A stretch of DNA of 14,026 nt from Betaproteobacteria bacterium TMED156 (GTDB lineage Bacteria > Pseudomonadota > Gammaproteobacteria > Burkholderiales > Burkholderiaceae_A). Below the pieces are notes generated by a model. It saw only the letters and a program-made list of their open reading frames with translations, did not search any database and was not told where the DNA came from. Of the stretch, positions 1 to 5,854 are shown one piece after another (the first letter of the stretch is position 1; each line of letters starts with the position of its first letter). The position numbers were made by a program, and so were the translations under genes. Location: positions 1 to 14,026 of the forward strand of contig NHHF01000033.1 in the NCBI GenBank assembly GCA_002171155.1, given 5' to 3'.

Positions 1-162
1 ACCGCTGAAGGCATCTAAGCGGGAAACTCGTTCCAAGATTAGACTTCCCGGGGGCTTGACCCCCCTTAAGGGTCGTTCAAGACCAGGACGTTGATAGGCT
101 GGATGTGTAAGTACAGTAATGTATTTAGCTAACCAGTACTAATTGCCCGTGAGGCTTGACTC
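1..162 (+). rRNA. 23S ribosomal RNA, 3' end (partial)
   Basis: The 3' end of a large-subunit rRNA gene, cut by the window start. The sequence matches the familiar last ~160 nt of bacterial 23S rRNA, including the stretch around 95-150 (GGCTGGATGTGTAAGTACAG, then CTAACCAGTACTAATTGCCC) and a closing GAGGCTTGACTCT near 151-163 that would pair with the 23S 5' end. The exact 3' end is estimated from the E. coli pattern and may be off by a few bases. It is followed on the same strand by the 5S gene, as in a normal 16S-23S-5S operon; no tRNA lies between 23S and 5S. Confidence 0.95.
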
Positions 163-251
163 TATAACACTGTTGATTCACTTTATCGTTTGTATTGAAA
201 GTGTCATGTTTTAAATAATCACAACTTCTGAAGATTAAATTTGCAAGTTTT
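163..251 (+). other. 23S-5S internal transcribed spacer
   Basis: About 89 nt of AT-rich spacer with no tRNA gene. It contains one small hairpin, CACTTT at 179-184 pairing with AAAGTG at 198-203, which could take part in rRNA precursor folding or processing. That role is inference. Confidence 0.6.
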
Positions 252-366
252 GCCTGACGACAATTGCGAGGTGGAACCACCCTTTCCCATCCCGAACAGG
301 ACCGTGAAACGCCTTTGCGCCGATGATAGTAATCATTTCGATTGTGAAAGTAGGAAATCGTCAGGC
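252..366 (+). rRNA. rrf: 5S ribosomal RNA
   Basis: A complete 5S rRNA gene of about 115 nt. Its ends are set by helix I: GCCTGACGA at 252-260 pairs perfectly with TCGTCAGGC at 358-366. Between them lie the universal landmarks: CCCATCCCGAAC around 286-297, GTGAAACG around 303-310 and GCGCCGATGATAGT around 317-330. The sequence looks like betaproteobacterial 5S. It closes the rRNA operon, and only 38 bp separate it from the stop codon of the convergent hldE gene. Confidence 0.95.
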
Positions 367-383
367 TTACCCAATTTTAATAG

Positions 384-402
384 AAAAAATAGCATTTTTT
401 TT
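384..402. terminator. Weak A/T hairpin between 5S rRNA and hldE
   Basis: AAAAAAT (384-390) can pair with ATTTTTT (394-400) around a three-base loop, giving a stem made only of A:T pairs with T-rich flanks on either strand. It sits between the convergent rRNA operon and hldE and is the only terminator-like structure there, so it may serve both strands. The stem lacks the G/C pairs of a typical intrinsic terminator, so the call is weak. Confidence 0.35.
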
Positions 403-404
403 GA

Positions 405-1871
405 TTAAATTTTTTTCATTACATTTGTAGACGATAGGCCTTTTTTAAATGGTACTATCTTTATCTTTCCTCCATTTCTCTTGACTAAATCAGAGCCAAT
501 TATTTCGTTAGGAAGATAATCACCACCTTTCACCAAAACATTAGGACATATTGTCTCTATAATTTTATAGGGTGTTTTCTCCTTAAAAACAACTACAAAA
601 TCCACCCACATTATAGATTTAAGAACATTGATTCTATCTTTTTCTCCGTTAATGGGACGGTTTTCACCTTTTAACTGTTTAACAGACTTATCGCTATTTA
701 ACCCAACTACAAGAAAGTCACCAAATTTTTTAGCTTTTTCAAGCAAAAAAATGTGACCAGCGTGAATAATATCAAAACACCCATTGGTAAAAACAATACT
801 CTTTTTTTCAGTTTTTATATGATCAAAAAAAATCCCCAGTTCTTTTTTCCCCTTTATTGTTTTTCTCTTGCACAAATTCTCAAATAATTCATCATTTTTT
901 TTTAGTTTCAAGTTAATTTTTAATGATGATGTAATACCTGAAGAATTTATTATCTCAGCTTTGAGTTCGTTTGATGAAATACTGGAGGTTCCAAATTTAC
1001 TTACTGCAATACCTGCTGATACGCTTGCTATTTTTACTGCGTCAACTAGAGAATAATTGTTAGCAGTTGCAGCAACAATAGTTGCAAGAACTGTATCTCC
1101 AGCACCAGTTACATCAAAAACCTCCTTTGAATTGTGTGCTGAGACGGTTAATGGTGCTTTTTTTCCTTGAAAAAGCAACATTCCAGATTGACCTTTTGTG
1201 ATGAGCAAATTGTCCACATTTAATATATTTTTTAATTTTACTGCTTTCGAATTAAATTCAGCCCGGGATACCGAACTACCTACGACTCTCTCAAATTCTT
1301 TAAGATTTGGCTTTAAAAATGTTGAGTATTTATAGTTAGAAAAGCTTGCTCCCTTGGGATCTACAAATACAGGAATAGATTTTTTTTTTGCTGTTGAAAT
1401 TAGTCTCTTGCAGTATGCAAGAACACCTTTTTTGTAATCGGACAAGATAATAGCTTTATGTTTTTCTGAGTCAACTTCTTTTTTGAAGTAAGAAAATAAC
1501 TTTAAATAATTATCCCCGCTAAATCCTTCATTAGACTTGCCTGCTTCATAGTCTATTCTTAAGATTTGCTGATTTTGACTTATGATCCTATGTTTTTGAA
1601 CCGTCTGAGTATTTGAACATCTGATAAAAATACAATTTACACTCTGACTTTTGAGTATTCTCTCTATTTCTTCAGCTGGTTTGTCTTCACCTACGATACT
1701 TAAGATTGTTACTTTAAGTCCAAGTGCTGCTGCATTCAAGGCAACATTTGCAGCACCACCCGCCTTAAGGTCATTTTTTTTTACACCAAGAATGGGCACG
1801 GGTGCTTCTTGTGAAATGCGATCAGTATTTCCAAAGATATAGAGATCTTTCATTACATCACCAACAACCAA
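405..1871 (-). CDS. hldE: Bifunctional heptose 7-phosphate kinase / heptose 1-phosphate adenylyltransferase
   Basis: HldE phosphorylates D-glycero-beta-D-manno-heptose 7-phosphate at C1, then adenylylates the 1-phosphate, supplying ADP-heptose for the LPS inner core. Residues 1 to ~310 are a PfkB/ribokinase-type kinase (GGAANVALNAAALG at 38-51, DPKG at 171-174, GAGDT with the catalytic Asp at 256-260). Residues ~355-488 are a nucleotidyltransferase (FTNGCFDIIHAGH at 361-373 with the HxGH motif, then KGENRPINGEKDR). The 488-residue length fits the family, but this TTG start at 1871 leaves almost nothing before VVGDVM, where homologues usually have 10-20 residues. The frame is open upstream to 1938; an ATT at 1898-1896 lies 7 nt after AAGGA and would add nine residues including the first beta strand. 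The gene follows gmhA, its pathway partner. Function is certain; the start is not. Confidence 0.96.
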   Translation of the reverse strand: MVVGDVMKDLYIFGNTDRISQEAPVPILGVKKNDLKAGGAANVALNAAALGLKVTILSIVGEDKPAEEIERILKSQSVNCIFIRCSNTQTVQKHRIISQNQQILRIDYEAGKSNEGFSGDNYLKLFSYFKKEVDSEKHKAIILSDYKKGVLAYCKRLISTAKKKSIPVFVDPKGASFSNYKYSTFLKPNLKEFERVVGSSVSRAEFNSKAVKLKNILNVDNLLITKGQSGMLLFQGKKAPLTVSAHNSKEVFDVTGAGDTVLATIVAATANNYSLVDAVKIASVSAGIAVSKFGTSSISSNELKAEIINSSGITSSLKINLKLKKNDELFENLCKRKTIKGKKELGIFFDHIKTEKKSIVFTNGCFDIIHAGHIFLLEKAKKFGDFLVVGLNSDKSVKQLKGENRPINGEKDRINVLKSIMWVDFVVVFKEKTPYKIIETICPNVLVKGGDYLPNEIIGSDLVKRNGGKIKIVPFKKGLSSTNVMKKI

Positions 1872-1904
1872 AACATTAGTGTCTAACGTATCAAAAATTT
1901 TTTT

Positions 1905-1910
1905 TTCCTT
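1905..1910 (-). promoter_or_regulatory. Ribosome binding site bearing on the hldE start
   Basis: On the minus strand AAGGAA is followed by a run of A and an in-frame ATT at 1898-1896. It is the only good Shine-Dalgarno sequence near the hldE N-terminus; nothing similar precedes the TTG at 1871. This supports translation starting upstream of 1871, probably at the ATT, although ATT starts are rare. Confidence 0.4.
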
Positions 1911-1937
1911 GTTGTAGTTTAATTTGCTTAACTTATA

Positions 1938-2516
1938 TTAACCTTCAATACCAAGGTTTGTTTCAATCATTCTGCAAATTACTTGTCCAATGAAAATGTG
2001 AGCTTCTTGAATTCTGGCTGTTTCACTTGTGGATGACACTTGAATTGGTTTGTCGCAATGAGACTTTAAAGATCCCCCTGTTCCCCCTAAAAGACCAATA
2101 GTCATAACACCAATTTCTTTTGCTTTTATTGCGCAATTAATCACATTTTCAGAATTACCACTTGTAGAAATTGCAAACAAGATATCTCCCTTCTTTGCAA
2201 GACCTTCCAATTGTCTTGAAAAAATATCTTGATAACCAAAGTCATTAGCTATACAAGTAACTGCGGTAGTATCAGCTGTCAAAGCAATCGCTGCTAAAGG
2301 TCTTCTGTTATTTTTAAATCTTCCTATGAGCTCGGTTGCAAGGTGTTGACTGTCAGATGCTGAGCCTCCGTTACCACAAAAGAATATTTTGTTTCTTTCA
2401 CTCAAGGCATCAGAACATAGCCTTGCGGCTTCTGTGACATCTTCAAATATATCCCTGAGAGAGTTCATTACTCTAATGTGATCCAACAATTCGCCTTCAA
2501 GTCTTTTGTATCTCAT
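1938..2516 (-). CDS. gmhA: Sedoheptulose 7-phosphate isomerase (phosphoheptose isomerase)
   Basis: GmhA converts sedoheptulose 7-phosphate to D-glycero-D-manno-heptose 7-phosphate, the first step toward ADP-heptose; the downstream hldE acts on the later intermediates. The 192-residue length equals E. coli GmhA. It is one SIS domain: FFCGNGGSASDSQH at 45-58, HLATELIGRF at 58-67 carrying the catalytic/metal Glu62, STSGNSENV at 117-125 for phosphosugar binding, and RIQEAH at 168-173. In characterised GmhA the zinc ligands are His, Glu, Gln and a His eight residues after the Gln; here that last position, 178, is Gln (codon CAA). A TTG lies directly before the ATG at 2516; the ATG is preferred. 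The gene starts 15 bp after the beta-propeller gene and its stop is 39 bp before the likely hldE start, consistent with one transcript. DiaA-like SIS proteins are related, but the hldE context favours GmhA. Confidence 0.93.
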   Translation of the reverse strand: MRYKRLEGELLDHIRVMNSLRDIFEDVTEAARLCSDALSERNKIFFCGNGGSASDSQHLATELIGRFKNNRRPLAAIALTADTTAVTCIANDFGYQDIFSRQLEGLAKKGDILFAISTSGNSENVINCAIKAKEIGVMTIGLLGGTGGSLKSHCDKPIQVSSTSETARIQEAHIFIGQVICRMIETNLGIEG

Positions 2517-2531
2517 CAAATAACTTTCACT

Positions 2532-3641
2532 TTATATTTTTGGAAGGTCAAGACTTCCCATTGATTTGGGATAAGTCACAACACCCCAGGGCATATTCTG
2601 GTTTGAAAATTTATTAATTAATTTTCCTGATTCTGTCTCGATTAGTAGAATTTCATTACTTCGACCACAAGCCACAACAATATGTTTTTCATCTGGAGTA
2701 AACGAAAAATGCCAACATCTATTGCCTGTGGAAATTTCCCTTACTGGTTTTAAAGATTTAGCATCGAAAACTTGAATCACTTTACCTTTAGACAATGCTA
2801 CAAAAATATACTCACCATTTTTTGTGAAAGAAATTCCATATGGTACTGCTCCAGTTTTTGCATTTTGAATAATTTTAAAGTCTTCACTGATTTTAAGAAT
2901 TCTGTCACCATATTCAATGGTAGCAACGTAAAAATTATCTGTCGGTGACCTTTTGATACCCCTGGGTCTATTTCCATAATTTGATGTATCAATTTTGGTT
3001 ATGAGATTTCCAGTGGAGATTTCATGAACGGATAAATTTTCATCAGCTTCATTTGTTACAATTAATTTGGATCCATCTCTTGAAAACTCAATTCCCTCTG
3101 TTTCCATACCTCCTTGAATTTCGGAAATTTTTTCTTCTAGGTTTAGATCAACAATTGCTATTCTGGCTGGTTGTTCATCATCTTCCTCTCTTTTTTGTTT
3201 CAACTCCTCAGCTTCTTTAGAGCCAGGTTTAGGAGGAGGTCCTCCAATTGCGGCAGGTTCAAATGATACAAATGCTTTGTCATCTTTCACCCTAACAAAT
3301 TCTGGGTTTTGCCCAATAAAAATCCTTTTCCGAACTTCAAAAGTTTTTGTATCCACAAGAGCCAAATCATTAGATTCTCGCACAGCAATAGCAAGTGTTT
3401 TACCATCTGGAGTTATTCCAATTCCACGAGCACCATCTCCAACAAAAACTTCATTTATAATTTTAAAATCTTTAAGCGATAGTATTTGTAGGTTTCCATT
3501 CTGATTTGTAATGTAAGCGATTGGATTATTGTATTGAGGATTATTTTTATTACAACTTGTGATAGAAAATAAAAAAAACGACAAAATGATAAAGTTAGAT
3601 AAATTTTTATATTTTCTAGAGCAAAATTTCTTAGAAATCAT
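2532..3641 (-). CDS. YVTN-type beta-propeller lipoprotein
   Basis: A predicted lipoprotein of 369 residues. The N-terminus has Lys/Arg residues, a hydrophobic stretch (about 16-27) and a lipobox ITSC giving acylated Cys30, so the mature protein should be membrane-anchored in the periplasm. The rest is a series of ~40-residue beta-propeller blades of the YVTN/cytochrome-D1-like type, each with a 'GI.FTPDG..I.VA' pattern: near 73-86 (GIGITPDGKTLAIA), 183-195, 269-282 and 313-325. A proline- and charge-rich insertion at about 129-158 interrupts the second or third blade. The ATG at 3641 follows GGAG with 7-nt spacing. Related propellers occur beside PQQ- and cytochrome-dependent oxidation genes in methylotrophs, but no catalytic residues are recognisable; binding or scaffolding is a guess. 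It heads the gmhA-hldE operon and diverges from the b561 gene. Confidence 0.8.
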   Translation of the reverse strand: MISKKFCSRKYKNLSNFIILSFFLFSITSCNKNNPQYNNPIAYITNQNGNLQILSLKDFKIINEVFVGDGARGIGITPDGKTLAIAVRESNDLALVDTKTFEVRKRIFIGQNPEFVRVKDDKAFVSFEPAAIGGPPPKPGSKEAEELKQKREEDDEQPARIAIVDLNLEEKISEIQGGMETEGIEFSRDGSKLIVTNEADENLSVHEISTGNLITKIDTSNYGNRPRGIKRSPTDNFYVATIEYGDRILKISEDFKIIQNAKTGAVPYGISFTKNGEYIFVALSKGKVIQVFDAKSLKPVREISTGNRCWHFSFTPDEKHIVVACGRSNEILLIETESGKLINKFSNQNMPWGVVTYPKSMGSLDLPKI

Positions 3642-3669
3642 TTGATAACTCCAGGGTTGTTAGTAAGAT
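3642..3669 (+). promoter_or_regulatory. Possible promoter of the cytochrome b561 gene
   Basis: TTGATA (3642-3647, 5/6 match to the -35 consensus) and TAAGAT (3664-3669, 4/6 match to the -10) are separated by 16 bp. Transcription would then start almost at the ATG at 3677, giving an mRNA with little or no leader. This fits the lack of a Shine-Dalgarno sequence there, but the match is modest. Confidence 0.3.
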
Positions 3670-3673
3670 TATA
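3668..3673 (-). promoter_or_regulatory. -10 element of the beta-propeller/heptose operon
   Basis: A perfect TATAAT on the minus strand, placing transcription start near 3661, about 20 nt before the ATG at 3641 and just upstream of the GGAG at 3652-3649. No good -35 is seen at 16-18 bp spacing; that region lies inside the coding start of the divergent b561 gene. Confidence 0.5.
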
Positions 3674-3676
3674 AAT

Positions 3677-4246
3677 ATGAATAGCAAATTTATTACAGAC
3701 ACAATTAGCGAAACTAAGTATACAAATTTAGCAATTATTCTACATTGGTTGCTTGCAGTTCTGCTTATTTTTCAATTATGTTTGGGAACTTTTATGGTTG
3801 ATATACCCAAGGGGCCGGACAGCACCAGGGCACTTTGGTTTAATTTTCACAAATCAATAGGTATTGTTCTCGTCTTTTTGATAATTCTGAGGGTGATCTG
3901 GAGATTGAAAAATCCTCCTCCCAAACTGTCCGTAGCAATTCCAGTTTGGCAAAAAATGATCTCATTTTTGAATCATTTGATGCTTTATGTTTGTATGCTT
4001 GTAATGCCATTGACTGGCATTATTGGATCATTGTTTTCTAAGTACCCAATAAAATTTTTTGGAATTCCTTTGCCAAGGTTAGCACCACCAAATGAGTTTA
4101 TTAAATCTTTCACTTCTGATTTGCATCAGTTATTTGCTGTGATATTTATTTTTCTTATAGCATTACACATTTTAGCCGCAATCAAACATCTAATTATGGA
4201 CTGTGATGGGGTATTTGAAAGAATGATGCCAAAAACTAAACCATAA
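3677..4246 (+). CDS. Cytochrome b561 family protein
   Basis: An inner-membrane di-heme b-type cytochrome of the bacterial b561 (CybB/YodB-like) family, 189 residues with four predicted membrane helices at about 18-38, 59-75, 96-118 and 150-173. Histidines lie where the family binds heme: His23 in the first helix (ILHWLLA), His58 in NFHKSIG, and His150 and His164 in the last helix; His100 and His171 are also present. Such proteins pass electrons from quinol or other periplasmic partners, and CybB has superoxide:quinone oxidoreductase activity; the partner here is unknown. The ATG at 3677 leaves a normal N-terminus before the conserved YTNLAIILHW. No clear Shine-Dalgarno precedes it. It diverges from the beta-propeller lipoprotein across 35 bp, so co-regulation is possible, and converges on a porin gene. 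Confidence 0.9.
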   Translation: MNSKFITDTISETKYTNLAIILHWLLAVLLIFQLCLGTFMVDIPKGPDSTRALWFNFHKSIGIVLVFLIILRVIWRLKNPPPKLSVAIPVWQKMISFLNHLMLYVCMLVMPLTGIIGSLFSKYPIKFFGIPLPRLAPPNEFIKSFTSDLHQLFAVIFIFLIALHILAAIKHLIMDCDGVFERMMPKTKP

Positions 4247-4279
4247 ATCGGAACTTATTTTTTTTTGATAAAGAAATCC

Positions 4280-4309
4280 AAAAACCCTAACTATTATAGT
4301 TGTAGGGTT
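4280..4309 (-). terminator. Intrinsic terminator of the 4324-5520 porin gene
   Basis: Inverted repeat AACCCTA (4283-4289) / TAGGGTT (4303-4309), extended by an inner ACTAT/ATAGT stem with a small bulge. Read on the minus strand it ends in TTTTTGGATTTCTTT. It begins 15 bp after the porin stop codon. On the + strand the T-run is missing, so it probably does not end b561 transcripts efficiently. Confidence 0.75.
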
Positions 4310-4323
4310 CCTGTTTGAAAGAA

Positions 4324-5520
4324 TTAATAGCGTTGATTTAATGAGAAACCAAAAACACTTGGGTCATCTCCCGAATAGCTGGTTGGTATGTCAAATGGTA
4401 TTGCTTCAAGAGAAAAATTAGAATCTTTATTATTTTGCAATTTCCCAGCAAATAAAAATATAGCAGTTTTTTTTGATAGTGGATGCTTCAAGCCAACCCC
4501 CCATTGATCTGCATAGTAATGTTTTTTGTATCTTTGTTTAGAAACCTGATAATTAACCTCTGATGTCATTGTTGGGCGAGCATAGGATACAAATAATGAG
4601 GTATCGGCACTAAAAGAATTTATAAGTTTTTTTACAGGCATTGTTAATCCTAGATAATAGCAATCAGTTTTAAGATTTTTTTCGTTGTAATTAAAAAGTT
4701 GCCTACCAGGTTCCCTTAGTAAATAACCACCATAGTAATTTATTTGATTTAATCTATATTTCATCACAAAAAGGCTTGAGGTGTTTCTCGGACGAAAATG
4801 TGTTTTTTCCTCAGTTTGAAATCCTAATTTCATTGAAAACGGTGCTCTGTCCCACCTTAAACTGACCCCCCAACTGCCGAATGGAGTTTTTTGAAGGTTA
4901 CTTTTGTTGCTGACAATATACTCATTATCAGGAGATTCAAAATATCTACCAGGTACAAACATAAATCTTGCTATTAACAACTCTTTTTTACTTTTAATTT
5001 TAGTAATTACTTTAATCATTTTGTCGTAAAACATTGAATACAATGCAAAACCTGTTGGTGATCCGATCAAGTTTTGTCTCATCGGATCATAAAGATAAAG
5101 CCTATCGTGTAGAACACTTCTTTGACGTCCAAATCTTAAAGTAATCTCACTGGTTTCATAGGGGAACTGAAAAAAATTTTTATACTTTAGCCCCACAAAG
5201 GTTGAAGAATTAAAACTCGTACCTAATCCATAATTAGATCCATCATCCATAGTTATAAATGTTTCAATTAAAAATTCTGTGCTTAGCCTACCGTCAATGA
5301 CATCATCACCTCTAACTCCAAGCCTTGCTGCAGTCCCAGTTCCCGAAGTTAGCGCCAGAGATTTTTCAGAGCCGTTATTAATTAATGACACTCCAGCATC
5401 AAATATTCCGTATGCTTTAGTGGCAGCAAAGGAATTGGAGACAACGAATGAATCCATCAAAAGGAACAATGTCATTATTACAATTTTGCTAATAATTGAT
5501 TTTTTGTAATTTATTGTCAA
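4324..5520 (-). CDS. Divergent outer-membrane porin (Gram-negative 16-strand porin family)
   Basis: A 398-residue probable trimeric porin for diffusion of small solutes across the outer membrane. A signal peptide is visible (Lys-rich start, hydrophobic 12-27, likely cut after SFAA near 32-33), and the mature N-terminus KAYGIFDAGVSL resembles the IYGIMDLS and VYGRLDAG of the two neighbouring porins. Alternating hydrophobic/aromatic segments continue to the end; the C-terminal residue is Tyr (FSLNQRY) rather than the usual Phe. It is about 40 residues longer than its neighbours and more basic. The frame opens right after a stop: the TTG at 5520 is the first possible start and has no Shine-Dalgarno; the first ATG (5475) would remove the positive part of the signal peptide. 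Its codon use looks less biased than the other two porins, suggesting lower expression. Porin assignment is sound; substrate unknown. Confidence 0.75.
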   Translation of the reverse strand: MTINYKKSIISKIVIMTLFLLMDSFVVSNSFAATKAYGIFDAGVSLINNGSEKSLALTSGTGTAARLGVRGDDVIDGRLSTEFLIETFITMDDGSNYGLGTSFNSSTFVGLKYKNFFQFPYETSEITLRFGRQRSVLHDRLYLYDPMRQNLIGSPTGFALYSMFYDKMIKVITKIKSKKELLIARFMFVPGRYFESPDNEYIVSNKSNLQKTPFGSWGVSLRWDRAPFSMKLGFQTEEKTHFRPRNTSSLFVMKYRLNQINYYGGYLLREPGRQLFNYNEKNLKTDCYYLGLTMPVKKLINSFSADTSLFVSYARPTMTSEVNYQVSKQRYKKHYYADQWGVGLKHPLSKKTAIFLFAGKLQNNKDSNFSLEAIPFDIPTSYSGDDPSVFGFSLNQRY

Positions 5521-5793
5521 TTAACTGTTTAATCTAATTAATTATTATTGGTTATTTTCATTGATTGTATCTTGATCAAATTATGATTTTCTTTGTATTT
5601 ACTGTAGTTAATTTTTGTAAACTTGGATTAATCTTAGTCAAATGAACAAAATGAAAAAAAAAGAGGGGGAAAGAAGTAAAGATGGGAATACAGGTTTTAA
5701 ACCCAGATTATTACAATAACGTTGCAAAAAGAATACATATTCAGTCCAGCTATATATAGATTTGCACAAGAAATAGGAAACTTTGTAGAAAAG

Positions 5794-5822
5794 TTGTAAC
5801 ATTTACTCAATGGTTTTATAAA
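5794..5822 (+). promoter_or_regulatory. Probable sigma70 promoter of the 5855-6934 porin
   Basis: TTGTAA (5794-5799, 4/6) and TATAAA (5817-5822, 5/6) lie 17 bp apart, placing transcription start near 5829 with a ~25-nt leader. The -35 overlaps TTGTAACA (5794-5801), an octamer also found upstream of the 8383 porin. Confidence 0.5.
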
Positions 5823-5841
5823 AAAAATTTTATTACGAACG

Positions 5842-5852
5842 TCTGGAGAAAT
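5842..5852 (+). promoter_or_regulatory. Strong ribosome binding site shared by two porin genes
   Basis: TCTGGAGAAAT with GGAG six bases before the ATG at 5855. The same 11 nt precede the minus-strand porin start at 8383 (8396-8386). The identity points to a conserved highly translated leader and fixes both starts. Confidence 0.7.
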
Positions 5853-5854
5853 TA

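Larger units (their letters stand above)
5521..5854. other. Divergent intergenic region between two porin genes
   Basis: 334 bp of AT-rich DNA without a convincing gene. It holds TTGATCAA at 5572-5579, a 25-codon open frame at 5642-5719 (MNKMKKKEGE start, no Shine-Dalgarno, not called as a gene), two close palindromes (GAATA-CA-TATTC at 5731-5742 and CTATATATAG at 5750-5759), and a promoter plus ribosome binding site for the downstream porin. No clear promoter for the minus-strand porin lies here; a TTGACA with a 17-bp spaced AATTAT begins exactly at that gene's TTG. Confidence 0.6.

Noticed and set aside
163..251. tRNA gene in the 23S-5S spacer
   Set aside because: No cloverleaf or TTCGA-type arm could be found; only a 6-bp hairpin is present.
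5561..5579. TTGAT...ATCAA resembling an FNR/ANR box
   Set aside because: The half sites are separated by nine bases instead of four.
5642..5719. 25-codon open frame MNKMKKKEGE... in the porin intergenic region
   Set aside because: No Shine-Dalgarno, no recognisable similarity, and A-rich DNA makes such frames common. Kept only as part of the region description.
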